From assembly GCA_023248915.1 (NCBI GenBank), contig JAHFDQ010000086.1, positions 1-9,195 on the forward strand: a DNA stretch of 9,195 nucleotides. The letters run 5' to 3'. The stretch's first letter is position 1. Each line of letters opens with the position of its first letter. Origin of the DNA: Archangiaceae bacterium. GTDB taxonomy: Bacteria > Myxococcota > Myxococcia > Myxococcales > Myxococcaceae. This document shows, in pieces, positions 1 through 6,741 of the stretch. The notes under the pieces are model-generated. The model saw only the letters and a list, made by a program, of their open reading frames with translations. It had not been told where the DNA came from and did not search any database. A program made the position numbers and the translations under genes.

Positions 1-1889
1 GTCGGGCGGACGCCCAAGAATCGGCGGGACCGGGCCCGAGCTGCCTGGTGCTCCCACTCCATCTGGGCGACAGCCTCTGGGGCGTCTGGGCCACCTCGTA
101 CCCTGCGCCGCACCGCTTCTCGAACGAGGACTTGGCCACGGCGATGGCGGTCGGCGACCTGCTCGCGCTGGCCTTGTCCCGCGCTGACGCCAGCGAGGGC
201 GCCCAGGACCTGCTCGCCCAGCTCGAGCGTCTGTCCGCCGGGGGCGCGGCGATCGCCGAGGCGCTCGCGGTCCTGCCCGAGACCCAGCTCCGCGCCGCGG
301 TGCAGCGCGGCTTCCACGTCTGGCCGTACGCCCGTGCGGACGACCTGCCCGAGTTCCTGACGTCCATCTTGCACACCTTCGTCGAACAGGCGCGGCGGGC
401 GACCGGGGCGCAGTACGCGGCGCTGGGAATCGGCGCCTCGCCGGAACGCCCCTTCGAGCCCTGGGTCTTCCTGGGCATGGACCCGAAGCTGACGGCCGTC
501 ATCGGCCACCCGCCGAGGCCGGTCGGAACGCTCGGCGTGGTCGCGGTCGGAGGACAGACCGTCCGGGTGCAGGACATCCACAAGCACCCCGCCTTCCTCG
601 GACTCCCGGCCGGGCACCCCGAGATGGCGAGCTTCCTCGGCGTCCCCATCCGCTACCGCGAGCTGACGCTCGGAAACCTGTACCTGGCCAACAAGCTCGG
701 CGCCGCCGAGTTCTCGGTGGCCGACGAAAGAATTACCGAGGCGTTCGCCGCCCAGGCGGGTTTGGCGCTTCAGCTCGCCTACCTGCGCACGGCCACCGAG
801 GCGCAAGGCGCGCAACTGCAGAGCGTGCTCGAGGACGCTCCGGTGGGAATTCTCTACGTCGACGCGCGCAAGGGCCACCTGATGGCGAACCCCCGCGCGA
901 TGGAGCTGCTCGGTCGAGCGGCGACCCCCGAGGCCGGGTGGGCGCAGTACCGGGGAATCGTCTGCGACCCCGGCGGCCGCCCGCTTTCCCTGGACGAGCT
1001 TCCTTCGAGCGAGGAGCGGCTGCCGGACGCGACGACCTCGCGCGAGCTGCTCCTCGTTCAACCGGGCGGCCAGCGGATTCCGGTGCTCGAGCGCGCCGCG
1101 CCGGTGCGCGGGCTCGACGGCAAGACGCTGGGCGTGATGGTCATCTTCGAGGAGATTTCCGCCCTGAAGGAGCTCGACCGGACCCGGGAGGACTTCGCGG
1201 CGATGGTCGCGCACGACCTGCGCAACCCCATCCAAACCATTCTCTTGCAGATTCAGGACTCGCTGCGACGCGAGGTTCGTGACCAGGTGAAGCTGCCGGT
1301 CGCGCAGGCCCGCCGCATCGAGCGCAGCGCGGTGCACCTGGCGCTCCTGGTGGACCAGTTGCTCGACGTCACGCGGCTCGAGTCGAAGCAGCTCATGCTT
1401 CAGCGGTCGCTCGTGAACGTGCGCGAAGTCACCGGCGGCCTCATCGACCGCATGCGGCCCACGCTCGGCCAGCACCCCGTGGAAGTCGAGGCGGTGGGCC
1501 CGCTGCCCATGGCCCCGCTCGACCTCTTGCGCTTCGACCGCATTCTGACGAACCTGGTGGTCAACGCCGCCCAGCATTCGCCCGATGAGGCGCCCATCCA
1601 CGTGCGGCTCGCCGCCGAGGAAGGGGGCATTCGCCTCTCAATCGAAGACCGCGGCGAGGGCATCGCGCCGGATGAGCTGGACCACCTCTTCGACCGCTAT
1701 CACCAGGGCCGGAAGGCACGCGCGGGCGGGGGACAGGGCCTGGGTCTCGGCCTGTACATCGCCAAGGGGCTGGTCGAGGCCCATGGCGGGCGAATCTCGG
1801 TCGAGAGCCGGCTCGGAGACGGCAGCACCTTCCACGTCTGGTTTCCGTCGACGCCTCTCGAAGCGGAAGCGACCCAGACGATTCATTGA
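1..1889 (+). CDS. GAF-GAF-PAS sensor histidine kinase, 5' end outside window
   Basis: Cytoplasmic-type sensor kinase that should autophosphorylate on histidine and pass phosphate to an unseen response regulator. The frame is open to the left edge, and the GTG at 48 lies inside a GAF domain (the preceding residues run SCLVLPLHLGDSLWG), so the gene is partial. Numbering from that GTG: end of a first GAF to about 48; second GAF about 100-247, with an HPxMxSFLGVP segment at 190-200 that resembles DevS/DosS-type GAF domains; PAS about 255-372; HisKA with H-box MVAHDLRNP and phosphoacceptor His389; HATPase with N-box Asn506, G1 box DRGEG at 534-538 and G2 box GLGLGL at 564-569. All catalytic boxes are intact. 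I see no membrane segment in the visible part. No receiver is fused at the C-terminus. The next gene has its own promoter and carries a receiver-like domain, but that domain looks degenerate, so partnership is doubtful. The ligand is unknown. Confidence 0.93.
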   Translation, partial: RADAQESAGPGPSCLVLPLHLGDSLWGVWATSYPAPHRFSNEDLATAMAVGDLLALALSRADASEGAQDLLAQLERLSAGGAAIAEALAVLPETQLRAAVQRGFHVWPYARADDLPEFLTSILHTFVEQARRATGAQYAALGIGASPERPFEPWVFLGMDPKLTAVIGHPPRPVGTLGVVAVGGQTVRVQDIHKHPAFLGLPAGHPEMASFLGVPIRYRELTLGNLYLANKLGAAEFSVADERITEAFAAQAGLALQLAYLRTATEAQGAQLQSVLEDAPVGILYVDARKGHLMANPRAMELLGRAATPEAGWAQYRGIVCDPGGRPLSLDELPSSEERLPDATTSRELLLVQPGGQRIPVLERAAPVRGLDGKTLGVMVIFEEISALKELDRTREDFAAMVAHDLRNPIQTILLQIQDSLRREVRDQVKLPVAQARRIERSAVHLALLVDQLLDVTRLESKQLMLQRSLVNVREVTGGLIDRMRPTLGQHPVEVEAVGPLPMAPLDLLRFDRILTNLVVNAAQHSPDEAPIHVRLAAEEGGIRLSIEDRGEGIAPDELDHLFDRYHQGRKARAGGGQGLGLGLYIAKGLVEAHGGRISVESRLGDGSTFHVWFPSTPLEAEATQTIH

Positions 1890-1996
1890 AACCGTTGCCG
1901 GTCACCAGAGCGACGGCCCTCAACCGGCCGGCGCATCACCTCTGCGCCTCGAGCCGGCTTCGGTAGAAGTGGGCGGTCCGCCAGGGCGGTAACCCT

Positions 1997-2013
1997 TTGG
2001 CCTTCAGTTTGCA
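1997..2013 (+). promoter_or_regulatory. sigma-54 type -24/-12 promoter
   Basis: The sequence ttggccttcagtttgca matches the sigma-54 consensus TTGGCACG-N4-TTGCA at the first five and last five positions. The key GG (1999-2000) and GC (2011-2012) are exactly 12 bases apart, as required. The expected transcription start is about 12 bases after the GC, near 2023-2025, leaving a short leader before the ATG at 2057. The inner ACG of the -24 box is not conserved. I did not identify an enhancer-binding-protein site in the rest of the 1890-2056 gap, which also holds a short GGCGG-T-CCGCC palindrome at 1972-1982. Confidence 0.6.
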
Positions 2014-2044
2014 CGGCCCGAGCGAGCCGATTTCGACGCGCTCT

Positions 2045-2050
2045 GGAGGT
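2045..2050 (+). promoter_or_regulatory. Shine-Dalgarno GGAGGT fixing the start at 2057
   Basis: GGAGGT ends 6 bases before the ATG at 2057. It favours this start over the in-frame TTG at 1997, which lies within the -24 promoter element and so upstream of the predicted transcript start. Confidence 0.8.
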
Positions 2051-2056
2051 GCCGGC

Positions 2057-3670
2057 ATGTGGATGCGAGTGGCGAAGGTGCGACCTGGACAGGTGCTTCT
2101 GGTCTCTGGCGACCGGGGCCTGCGACTCCTCCGCGCCGGCCGGACGCTGGTCTGGTCGGGCGAGCGCGTAACGGAACTGAGCCTCTCTCCAGTCACTGTC
2201 GGCCTCCACCTCGAGCTGGACGTGGGCGGCGGGTCTGCAACCCTGCGCGGGCAAGCCCAGCTCTCGGTGAACTCGGCGAGCAACACCACTCTCACCTGGG
2301 CAGCCCTTCAGACGCTCGACCGCGGCCCGGGTGAATTGATGAACGTCGCCCTTCGGCTGCTCGAGGGCCACCTGCGCGCGCAGCTCGACAGCCGTCGGCC
2401 CATTGGCGCTGACGAAACCGCGGCGCTCGCGGCCAAGGTCGGCGCGGCCGCGGCGAATGACTTGGCGAGCATGGGGCTGCGCCTGGGTTCGATCGTCCTC
2501 GACGAGCTTCGGTTCACACCCGTCGTGTCCGATGGGCAGCCGGGCGAAGAGGGCCAGCCCTCGGTAACCACGTTGGTGACGACGAACAACCCCCATGTTC
2601 TCAAAGAGCTTGGGACTCGGGGGTTCGATCGCCTCCACCTCGTTCATCTCGTCGCCAACAGCGGCGCCGAAGCCGTCGAGCTGGTTCGGCGGTACCACCC
2701 GACGGCGGCGCTCATCGACTTCGTGCTTCCGGACGGCGATGGCTTCCGGGTGTGCCAGGCAATCAAGGCGGACAGCGGCACGTCCAAGACCCGGGTCGTG
2801 CTGCTCACCAGCAACGCCGTCACTCGGGCGCAGCTACGCCGTATCGAGGAATGCGGGTGCGACGACCTGCTCAGTCTGCCCGCGGCGAGCGGAGAGCTTC
2901 GCGAGCACCTGGCGTGCCTCGTCGGCGCTCCCTTCCGTCGGTCTCGGCGGACCCGAGTCGCGCTCGCGGTGACCCTCCAGGCCGAAGGGCGCGCGGTCGG
3001 GGGACGGCTGGTCGACCTGTCCGACCACGGCGCGCGTGTCGAAGTCGACGCGCCCCTCGACCAAGGTACCCGGGCGGAAATGAGGCCGGCCCGTTCCGCG
3101 GGCGAAGGAGCCCTCCGCGTCCAGGTCATCTGGAGCAGGTCCGAACCCTGCCCATCGGTGGGGCTCGCGTTCGAGCCCAGAACCGAGGCCGAGGTGCGCG
3201 CGGTTCGCGACCTCTGCCCGTGGACCGTCGAAGAGAACGACGACGGCCTCTTGGCGACGCTCAACGGAGACCTAGTCGAGGACGGGCTGGACCAGCTCGC
3301 GTCACACCTGGTCGGAGCGAAGACCATCACGTTCGACGCTTCGAATGCCCTCGACGTCCCGCCAGTTGCGCAAGGGCCCTGGCGGGCGTTCCTCGACGGT
3401 CTCGCCGGACGCAGCTTCAGCTTCATCGCCTGTCCCGCGGCGTTCGTGAGGCGGGCGGCGCCGATGCTGGGCCTCGGGTTCGCCGCCATCCGGTCGGTCA
3501 GGCTGACCTACCGGTGCCGGTGCTGCGAGACGGAAGAGGCCCGCGTGCTCCAGCTGGCCGCCCTGCCCCACGAGGACGGCCGCCCCGCAACACCCTTGCT
3601 CTTCGAGTGCCCGGTCTGCTGCGGCGAGCTTCGAGTCATCGAGTCCGAGGAAGACTGCCTGGCGGCCTGA
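2057..3670 (+). CDS. SPFH/flotillin-like, receiver, PilZ, STAS-like and zinc-ribbon fusion protein
   Basis: A 537-residue multi-domain protein of unknown function. Residues 3-155 read as an SPFH/band-7 (flotillin-like) domain: an RPGQVLLVSGDRG opening strand, LSLSPVTVGL, TLRGQAQLSV, then ALRLLEGHLRAQL and a DLASMGLRLGSIVLDEL ending typical of flotillins. Residues 170-290 are receiver-like, with the phosphoacceptor-type Asp221 (ALIDFVLPDGDGF) and Thr251. The acidic pocket is replaced by Thr176-Asn177-Asn178 and the usual Lys by Leu274, so normal phosphorylation is doubtful. Residues 292-385 are PilZ, with an arginine-rich RRSRRTR (294-300) and DLSDHG (320-325) fitting the RxxxR and DxSxxG signature of cyclic-di-GMP binding. 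Residues 392-478 resemble a STAS-like fold, followed by a zinc ribbon with cysteines 487/490 and 518/521. I see no clear transmembrane segment. Plausible role (inference): a c-di-GMP-responsive scaffold. Start chosen from the ribosome site and the beginning of the SPFH domain. Confidence 0.85.
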   Translation: MWMRVAKVRPGQVLLVSGDRGLRLLRAGRTLVWSGERVTELSLSPVTVGLHLELDVGGGSATLRGQAQLSVNSASNTTLTWAALQTLDRGPGELMNVALRLLEGHLRAQLDSRRPIGADETAALAAKVGAAAANDLASMGLRLGSIVLDELRFTPVVSDGQPGEEGQPSVTTLVTTNNPHVLKELGTRGFDRLHLVHLVANSGAEAVELVRRYHPTAALIDFVLPDGDGFRVCQAIKADSGTSKTRVVLLTSNAVTRAQLRRIEECGCDDLLSLPAASGELREHLACLVGAPFRRSRRTRVALAVTLQAEGRAVGGRLVDLSDHGARVEVDAPLDQGTRAEMRPARSAGEGALRVQVIWSRSEPCPSVGLAFEPRTEAEVRAVRDLCPWTVEENDDGLLATLNGDLVEDGLDQLASHLVGAKTITFDASNALDVPPVAQGPWRAFLDGLAGRSFSFIACPAAFVRRAAPMLGLGFAAIRSVRLTYRCRCCETEEARVLQLAALPHEDGRPATPLLFECPVCCGELRVIESEEDCLAA

Positions 3671-3750
3671 TTTCTCCAGAAGTGTAACCGGCGACGTCAC
3701 GCTTTCTCGGCAGCGCCCACCTGGTCCGAGCCGGCCCGGATGCCGACGGG

Positions 3751-3767
3751 CTGGTGCGCCAATTGCA
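3751..3767 (+). promoter_or_regulatory. sigma-54 type -24/-12 promoter before the small lipoprotein
   Basis: The sequence ctggtgcgccaattgca fits YTGGCACG-N4-TTGCA with only two mismatches (TG in place of CA). GG (3753-3754) and GC (3765-3766) have the required 12-base spacing. The element ends 39 bases before the ATG at 3806, close to the 44 bases of the upstream element. It lies in the 135-base gap after the multi-domain gene, where I saw no clear terminator hairpin. Confidence 0.62.
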
Positions 3768-3805
3768 CCCGCGCGGCGCTCCACTTCCTCCTCGAGGTCA
3801 TCGCA

Positions 3806-4294
3806 ATGAATCGCTCGCTTCTCCTGGCTTCTCTCTCGGTCGGGTTCGCAGTCGGCTGCGGCATGCCCATGAGCAAGACTCCCGCCGATCCGGTCGCCTA
3901 CCAGCAGCTGGCGATGGACATCGCGGGCAAGGTCGAAGCCCACCGCGCCCTGGCGGCGGACGCGGGGACGGTCCCTTCCTGCGACTCCGAGCACACCCGC
4001 TACGACGCCGAGGTCCGGCCGATGCTGGACCAGATGCAGTCGCTCAGCACCGGCATGGACAGCTGCATGATGAACATGGGCAAGGCCGGCGACGCGGACA
4101 TGGCCAGCACCTGCAGCTCGATGATGTCCGAGCTCGACCGCCACAAGACCGCCGCTTGCGGCGCGGACCTGGTCGCCGACAAGGCCGAGGCCGTGCGCCA
4201 CTGCGATGCGATGAAGACCTGGCTGGACACCGAGAACACCCGCGCCGCCTACCTTTCGGGCGGCATGGGCGGCATGGGCGATCGCTGCAAGTAG
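3806..4294 (+). CDS. Methionine- and cysteine-rich lipoprotein
   Basis: Small exported lipoprotein of unknown function, 162 residues. The N-terminus is a lipoprotein signal with lipobox AVGC, giving lipidated Cys18. The mature part is mostly alpha-helical in character. It carries 15 methionines, including clusters CMMNM (87-91), SMM (105-107) and a repeated GMG near the end (from a 9-base tandem repeat at 4262-4279), plus six further cysteines (59, 87, 103, 118, 133, 161) and four histidines. That composition could bind copper or another soft metal, or form three disulfides. I do not recognise the family. An in-frame ATG at 3740 would add 22 residues ahead of the signal peptide and lies upstream of the predicted promoter, so 3806 is preferred; GAGG at 3794-3797 supports it. 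It faces the copper-protein operon tail to tail, which fits a metal-related role but does not show one. Confidence 0.82.
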   Translation: MNRSLLLASLSVGFAVGCGMPMSKTPADPVAYQQLAMDIAGKVEAHRALAADAGTVPSCDSEHTRYDAEVRPMLDQMQSLSTGMDSCMMNMGKAGDADMASTCSSMMSELDRHKTAACGADLVADKAEAVRHCDAMKTWLDTENTRAAYLSGGMGGMGDRCK

Positions 4295-4297
4295 GGG

Positions 4298-5239
4298 CTA
4301 CTCCGGTTCCCACGGGTACTGCGAGATGAGGTAGGCGACGAGGGCGTTCACGTCCTCGTCACTGACCTGGTGGCGCCAGGAAGGCATGTTGAGCGGGGGC
4401 ACAGGGCCAGCCGGGTCTTTCTTGCCGGCGCGGTTGCCGTTCAGGATGAGATCGTGCACGGCGTGGTACTGCGCCAGGAACTGCGGGTAGCTCTTGAAGG
4501 GCGGGGCGCTCTGCAACGCGTCCAAGTCGGCGCGCTTTTCGAGCAGGGCGATGGCCGACTGGGCGTCTTCGCGCTCGAAGAGCCGCATCTTCTCGGCCAA
4601 GAGGTTGTTCTGCGGGACGGTGCCTGCCAGGTAGTTCGGGTTCTTCACTCCCCCGCTTCCGCCCTTGCCGTGGCAATTCGCGCACCCCTTGTCGGAGAAG
4701 AGGAAGGCTCCCTGCTCGACGAGCGTCGCCCCCGGCGGCGGCGGCGAAAGGGCGTGGGTGCAGGGCGGCGCCGGGGCGGCAACCTCCACCGGGCTGCCAG
4801 CGGGCAGCACCCGGATGATGCCCCGCATGCCGTAGTGGCAGTGGCCGCAGACCACGGTGCAGTAGTAGGTGAACTCGCCCACTCGGGCGCCCTTCAACCG
4901 CAGCTCGACGACGTGCCCGGGGTCGACCTCGACCGGACCGACGCCGAGCTCGGGGGCGTAGAACCCGTGGCGCACGTCGGCGCTGGACAGCCGCAAGAGC
5001 ACCTCTTCGCCCTCGCGCAGCGTCACCGTCGCCGGGTGGAACGTCTTGCGCCAGTAGTTGGTCCCGTCCACCGCCTCGTCGGTCCAGGCTCCGTCCTTCT
5101 TGACCCCGGTGAGGGCGATGACTCGAAGCTCTCTGTCTTCCGGGCGCTGGGCGCGGTCGTGCGACAGGCCCCAGGGCACCCCGACGAGCACCCCCAAGGT
5201 GCAAAGCCCTGCGAGCGCCTCGTGACCGAGCATCTTCAT
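4298..5239 (-). CDS. Membrane-anchored CuA cupredoxin fused to cytochrome c
   Basis: Predicted periplasmic electron carrier, 313 residues. Residues 8-26 form a hydrophobic signal anchor or signal peptide. Residues 40-145 are a COX2-type cupredoxin with CuA ligand pattern His91, Cys127, Cys131, His135 and Met138 (CTVVCGHCHYGM). Residues 172-310 are a class I-like cytochrome c domain with CANCH (186-190) and probable axial Met285 in LNMPSW; about 95 residues separate haem site and Met, which is long for a minimal cytochrome c. The COX2 glutamate between the two CuA cysteines is Val129 here. The CuA loop also contains an overlapping CxxCH (131-135). It lacks the two-helix membrane hairpin of ordinary COX2 and has no subunit I neighbour in the window. 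Last gene of the operon, 5 bases after the polyferredoxin stop. An upstream GTG at 5263 would overlap the previous gene; the ATG at 5239 starts directly at the signal sequence and is preferred, though no good ribosome site is seen, suggesting translational coupling. Confidence 0.9.
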   Translation of the reverse strand: MKMLGHEALAGLCTLGVLVGVPWGLSHDRAQRPEDRELRVIALTGVKKDGAWTDEAVDGTNYWRKTFHPATVTLREGEEVLLRLSSADVRHGFYAPELGVGPVEVDPGHVVELRLKGARVGEFTYYCTVVCGHCHYGMRGIIRVLPAGSPVEVAAPAPPCTHALSPPPPGATLVEQGAFLFSDKGCANCHGKGGSGGVKNPNYLAGTVPQNNLLAEKMRLFEREDAQSAIALLEKRADLDALQSAPPFKSYPQFLAQYHAVHDLILNGNRAGKKDPAGPVPPLNMPSWRHQVSDEDVNALVAYLISQYPWEPE

Positions 5240-5244
5240 TCGAG

Positions 5245-6741
5245 TCACCCGACGAAGAAGCACATCAGGGCAACGGTCATCGTCGCCGCGAAGGCCCAGG
5301 TCGGCGCGAGGCTGAGCAGCGCCTTGTGCGAATCGGCGTACAGCTCACGCCCGATGCGCCAGCTGCTCGAGAGCGAGACGTACAACCCGGCCAGCAACAG
5401 CGGCAACTGAACGAGGCCAATCCACTCCGGCAAGAGCGGGTGCCACTGGACGGAACCGGTGCGGAAGAGGTCCCAGCCGTGCCCGAGAGGGTCCGACAGC
5501 GTCGAGAGAATGTACGCCCCGTTCACCGCCATGAGCGGCACGCTGAACGCTATCCACGCAAAGAGGCCGAGCGGCACCCAGACGTAGGCGTACCGGACGA
5601 AGCTGTCCCCGAGTCGGGCCTTCGGCTCGTTCGCCAGGCGCCGCCCCAACCAGGTCATCGCCAGGTGCAGCGCCGGGAAGACGCCCAGGCACAGCCCGAA
5701 CACCGCCAGCACGTACAGGCCGAAGCCCTTCCAGTTGCCGACTTCGCTGATGTTCGCCCAGTCCTTCACCGTGCCCCACGGGCCCAAGAGGGTGACCGAG
5801 TACACCAGCGCCAGCACCAGCATGATGAAGGCCTTGAACGCCTCGTCGTAGCCCTTGAGCAGCCGGTCCGAGCAGAACGGGCGCAAGAAAACCGTCACGT
5901 TGTCGTAGGGGCAGGTCTTCACGCACTCGAAGCACATGCCGCAGTAGTTGTTGCGCGTCATTCCGCCCACGTACTGAAACCACGGGCACCCGTAGCCGCT
6001 CTCGCACCCGAGCAGGCACTCCTTCTCTTTGTGAGAGCGGCACAGGGTCGGGTCCTTCACCCGGACTGCCAGCGTCGAGGTCATCGAGTAGAGGCCGAGG
6101 AAGCCGCTCACCGGGCACAGGTACATGCAGAAGGCCCGCTGCCGGAAGACCAGCGAAAGGGCCACGGCGAGGACAATCATTCCCCCCAGCACGAAGGTGC
6201 TGACGATGGGCCGGGTCACCAGGAGGGCGCTGAACGACGCCAGGCAGAGAAACCCCAGGTTCTGCAACCAGATGTTCTGCAGCGCGCGGGGCCACTCGAG
6301 GTTCAGCCCGAACATCCGGGTGCGCTGCTTCTTCGGGCCTTCGCCTGAGCGCACGCCTACGAACCGCAACCGCTGCAGCCACTCGCCGAAGACCGGCAAG
6401 GGGCACACGGTGCACCACGCCCGCGAGAGGAAGGGGACCAAGAGGGCGATGAGCAGGAACCACCAGAAAATCCAGACGAAGACAATCATCACGTTCCGGC
6501 TGCCCACCGGCGACCCGAACAGGCCGGCATAGAGGAACGCGGCGAAGAACAGCACGTTGGGCCAGATGAGCCAGAACTGCAGCGGGCGCCACTTCAGGAC
6601 CTTGCGAACGAAAGGATAGCGGTCCAGCAGGTCGACGCCGGGCCAGTCGCGAATCGGCTTGGCCGGCTTGACGGGTGCTCGAGCCGCGGGCGCTGGCTCT
6701 GGCGCCTCGAGGGGGCGCGCGGGTTGGCTGCCCGGAGTCAT
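5245..6741 (-). CDS. Polytopic 4Fe-4S membrane protein, NapH/NosR/CcoG-like
   Basis: Predicted inner-membrane iron-sulfur electron-transfer protein, 498 residues. After a proline/alanine-rich cytoplasmic N-terminus come about nine hydrophobic segments, roughly 55-76, 83-106, 160-178, 180-200, 302-321, 340-362, 384-412, 437-456 and 478-497. Cysteine motifs are CTVCP (110-114), CMYLCP (205-210), a loose set at 234, 242, 246 and 252, and a classic ferredoxin motif CGMCFECVKTCP (267-278). With an N-in topology all clusters face the cytoplasm, as in NapH and NosR. NapH is much shorter and NosR carries a periplasmic flavin domain absent here; the extra C-terminal half with about five more helices and no cysteine clusters sets this apart. 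Relatives pass electrons between quinol or cytoplasmic donors and periplasmic reductases. The ATG overlaps the preceding stop as ATGA (6738-6741), implying translational coupling. Family call is firm, partner unknown. Confidence 0.9.
   Translation of the reverse strand: MTPGSQPARPLEAPEPAPAARAPVKPAKPIRDWPGVDLLDRYPFVRKVLKWRPLQFWLIWPNVLFFAAFLYAGLFGSPVGSRNVMIVFVWIFWWFLLIALLVPFLSRAWCTVCPLPVFGEWLQRLRFVGVRSGEGPKKQRTRMFGLNLEWPRALQNIWLQNLGFLCLASFSALLVTRPIVSTFVLGGMIVLAVALSLVFRQRAFCMYLCPVSGFLGLYSMTSTLAVRVKDPTLCRSHKEKECLLGCESGYGCPWFQYVGGMTRNNYCGMCFECVKTCPYDNVTVFLRPFCSDRLLKGYDEAFKAFIMLVLALVYSVTLLGPWGTVKDWANISEVGNWKGFGLYVLAVFGLCLGVFPALHLAMTWLGRRLANEPKARLGDSFVRYAYVWVPLGLFAWIAFSVPLMAVNGAYILSTLSDPLGHGWDLFRTGSVQWHPLLPEWIGLVQLPLLLAGLYVSLSSSWRIGRELYADSHKALLSLAPTWAFAATMTVALMCFFVG

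Noticed and set aside
1972..1982. GGCGG-T-CCGCC palindrome as terminator or operator
   Set aside because: Five-base stem, one-base centre and no T-run; in DNA this GC-rich it is likely chance.
1997..2056. TTG start at 1997, adding 20 residues to the multi-domain protein
   Set aside because: The codon lies in the -24 promoter element, upstream of the predicted transcript start, and has no ribosome site. GGAGGT supports 2057.
1883..2698. Minus-strand frame of 271 residues over the SPFH part of the multi-domain gene
   Set aside because: It crosses the sigma-54 element and the ribosome site and shows no domain, whereas the plus frame matches SPFH.
3740..3805. ATG at 3740 as start of the small lipoprotein
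   Set aside because: It would put 22 extra residues before the lipoprotein signal and lies upstream of the predicted promoter.
4298..5239. Calling the CuA-cytochrome c protein cytochrome oxidase subunit II
   Set aside because: There is no two-helix N-terminal hairpin, the docking glutamate is absent and no subunit I is in the window, so only the fold and copper site are shared.
4370..5410. Long plus-strand frame of 346 residues opposite the CuA-cytochrome c gene
   Set aside because: Shadow frame; the minus strand has intact CuA and haem motifs and normal gene junctions.
5326..6348. Long plus-strand frame of 340 residues opposite the polyferredoxin gene
   Set aside because: Composition is that of an antisense shadow (Arg, Glu, His, Gln and Ala rich, no domains), while the minus strand encodes clear helices and Fe-S motifs.
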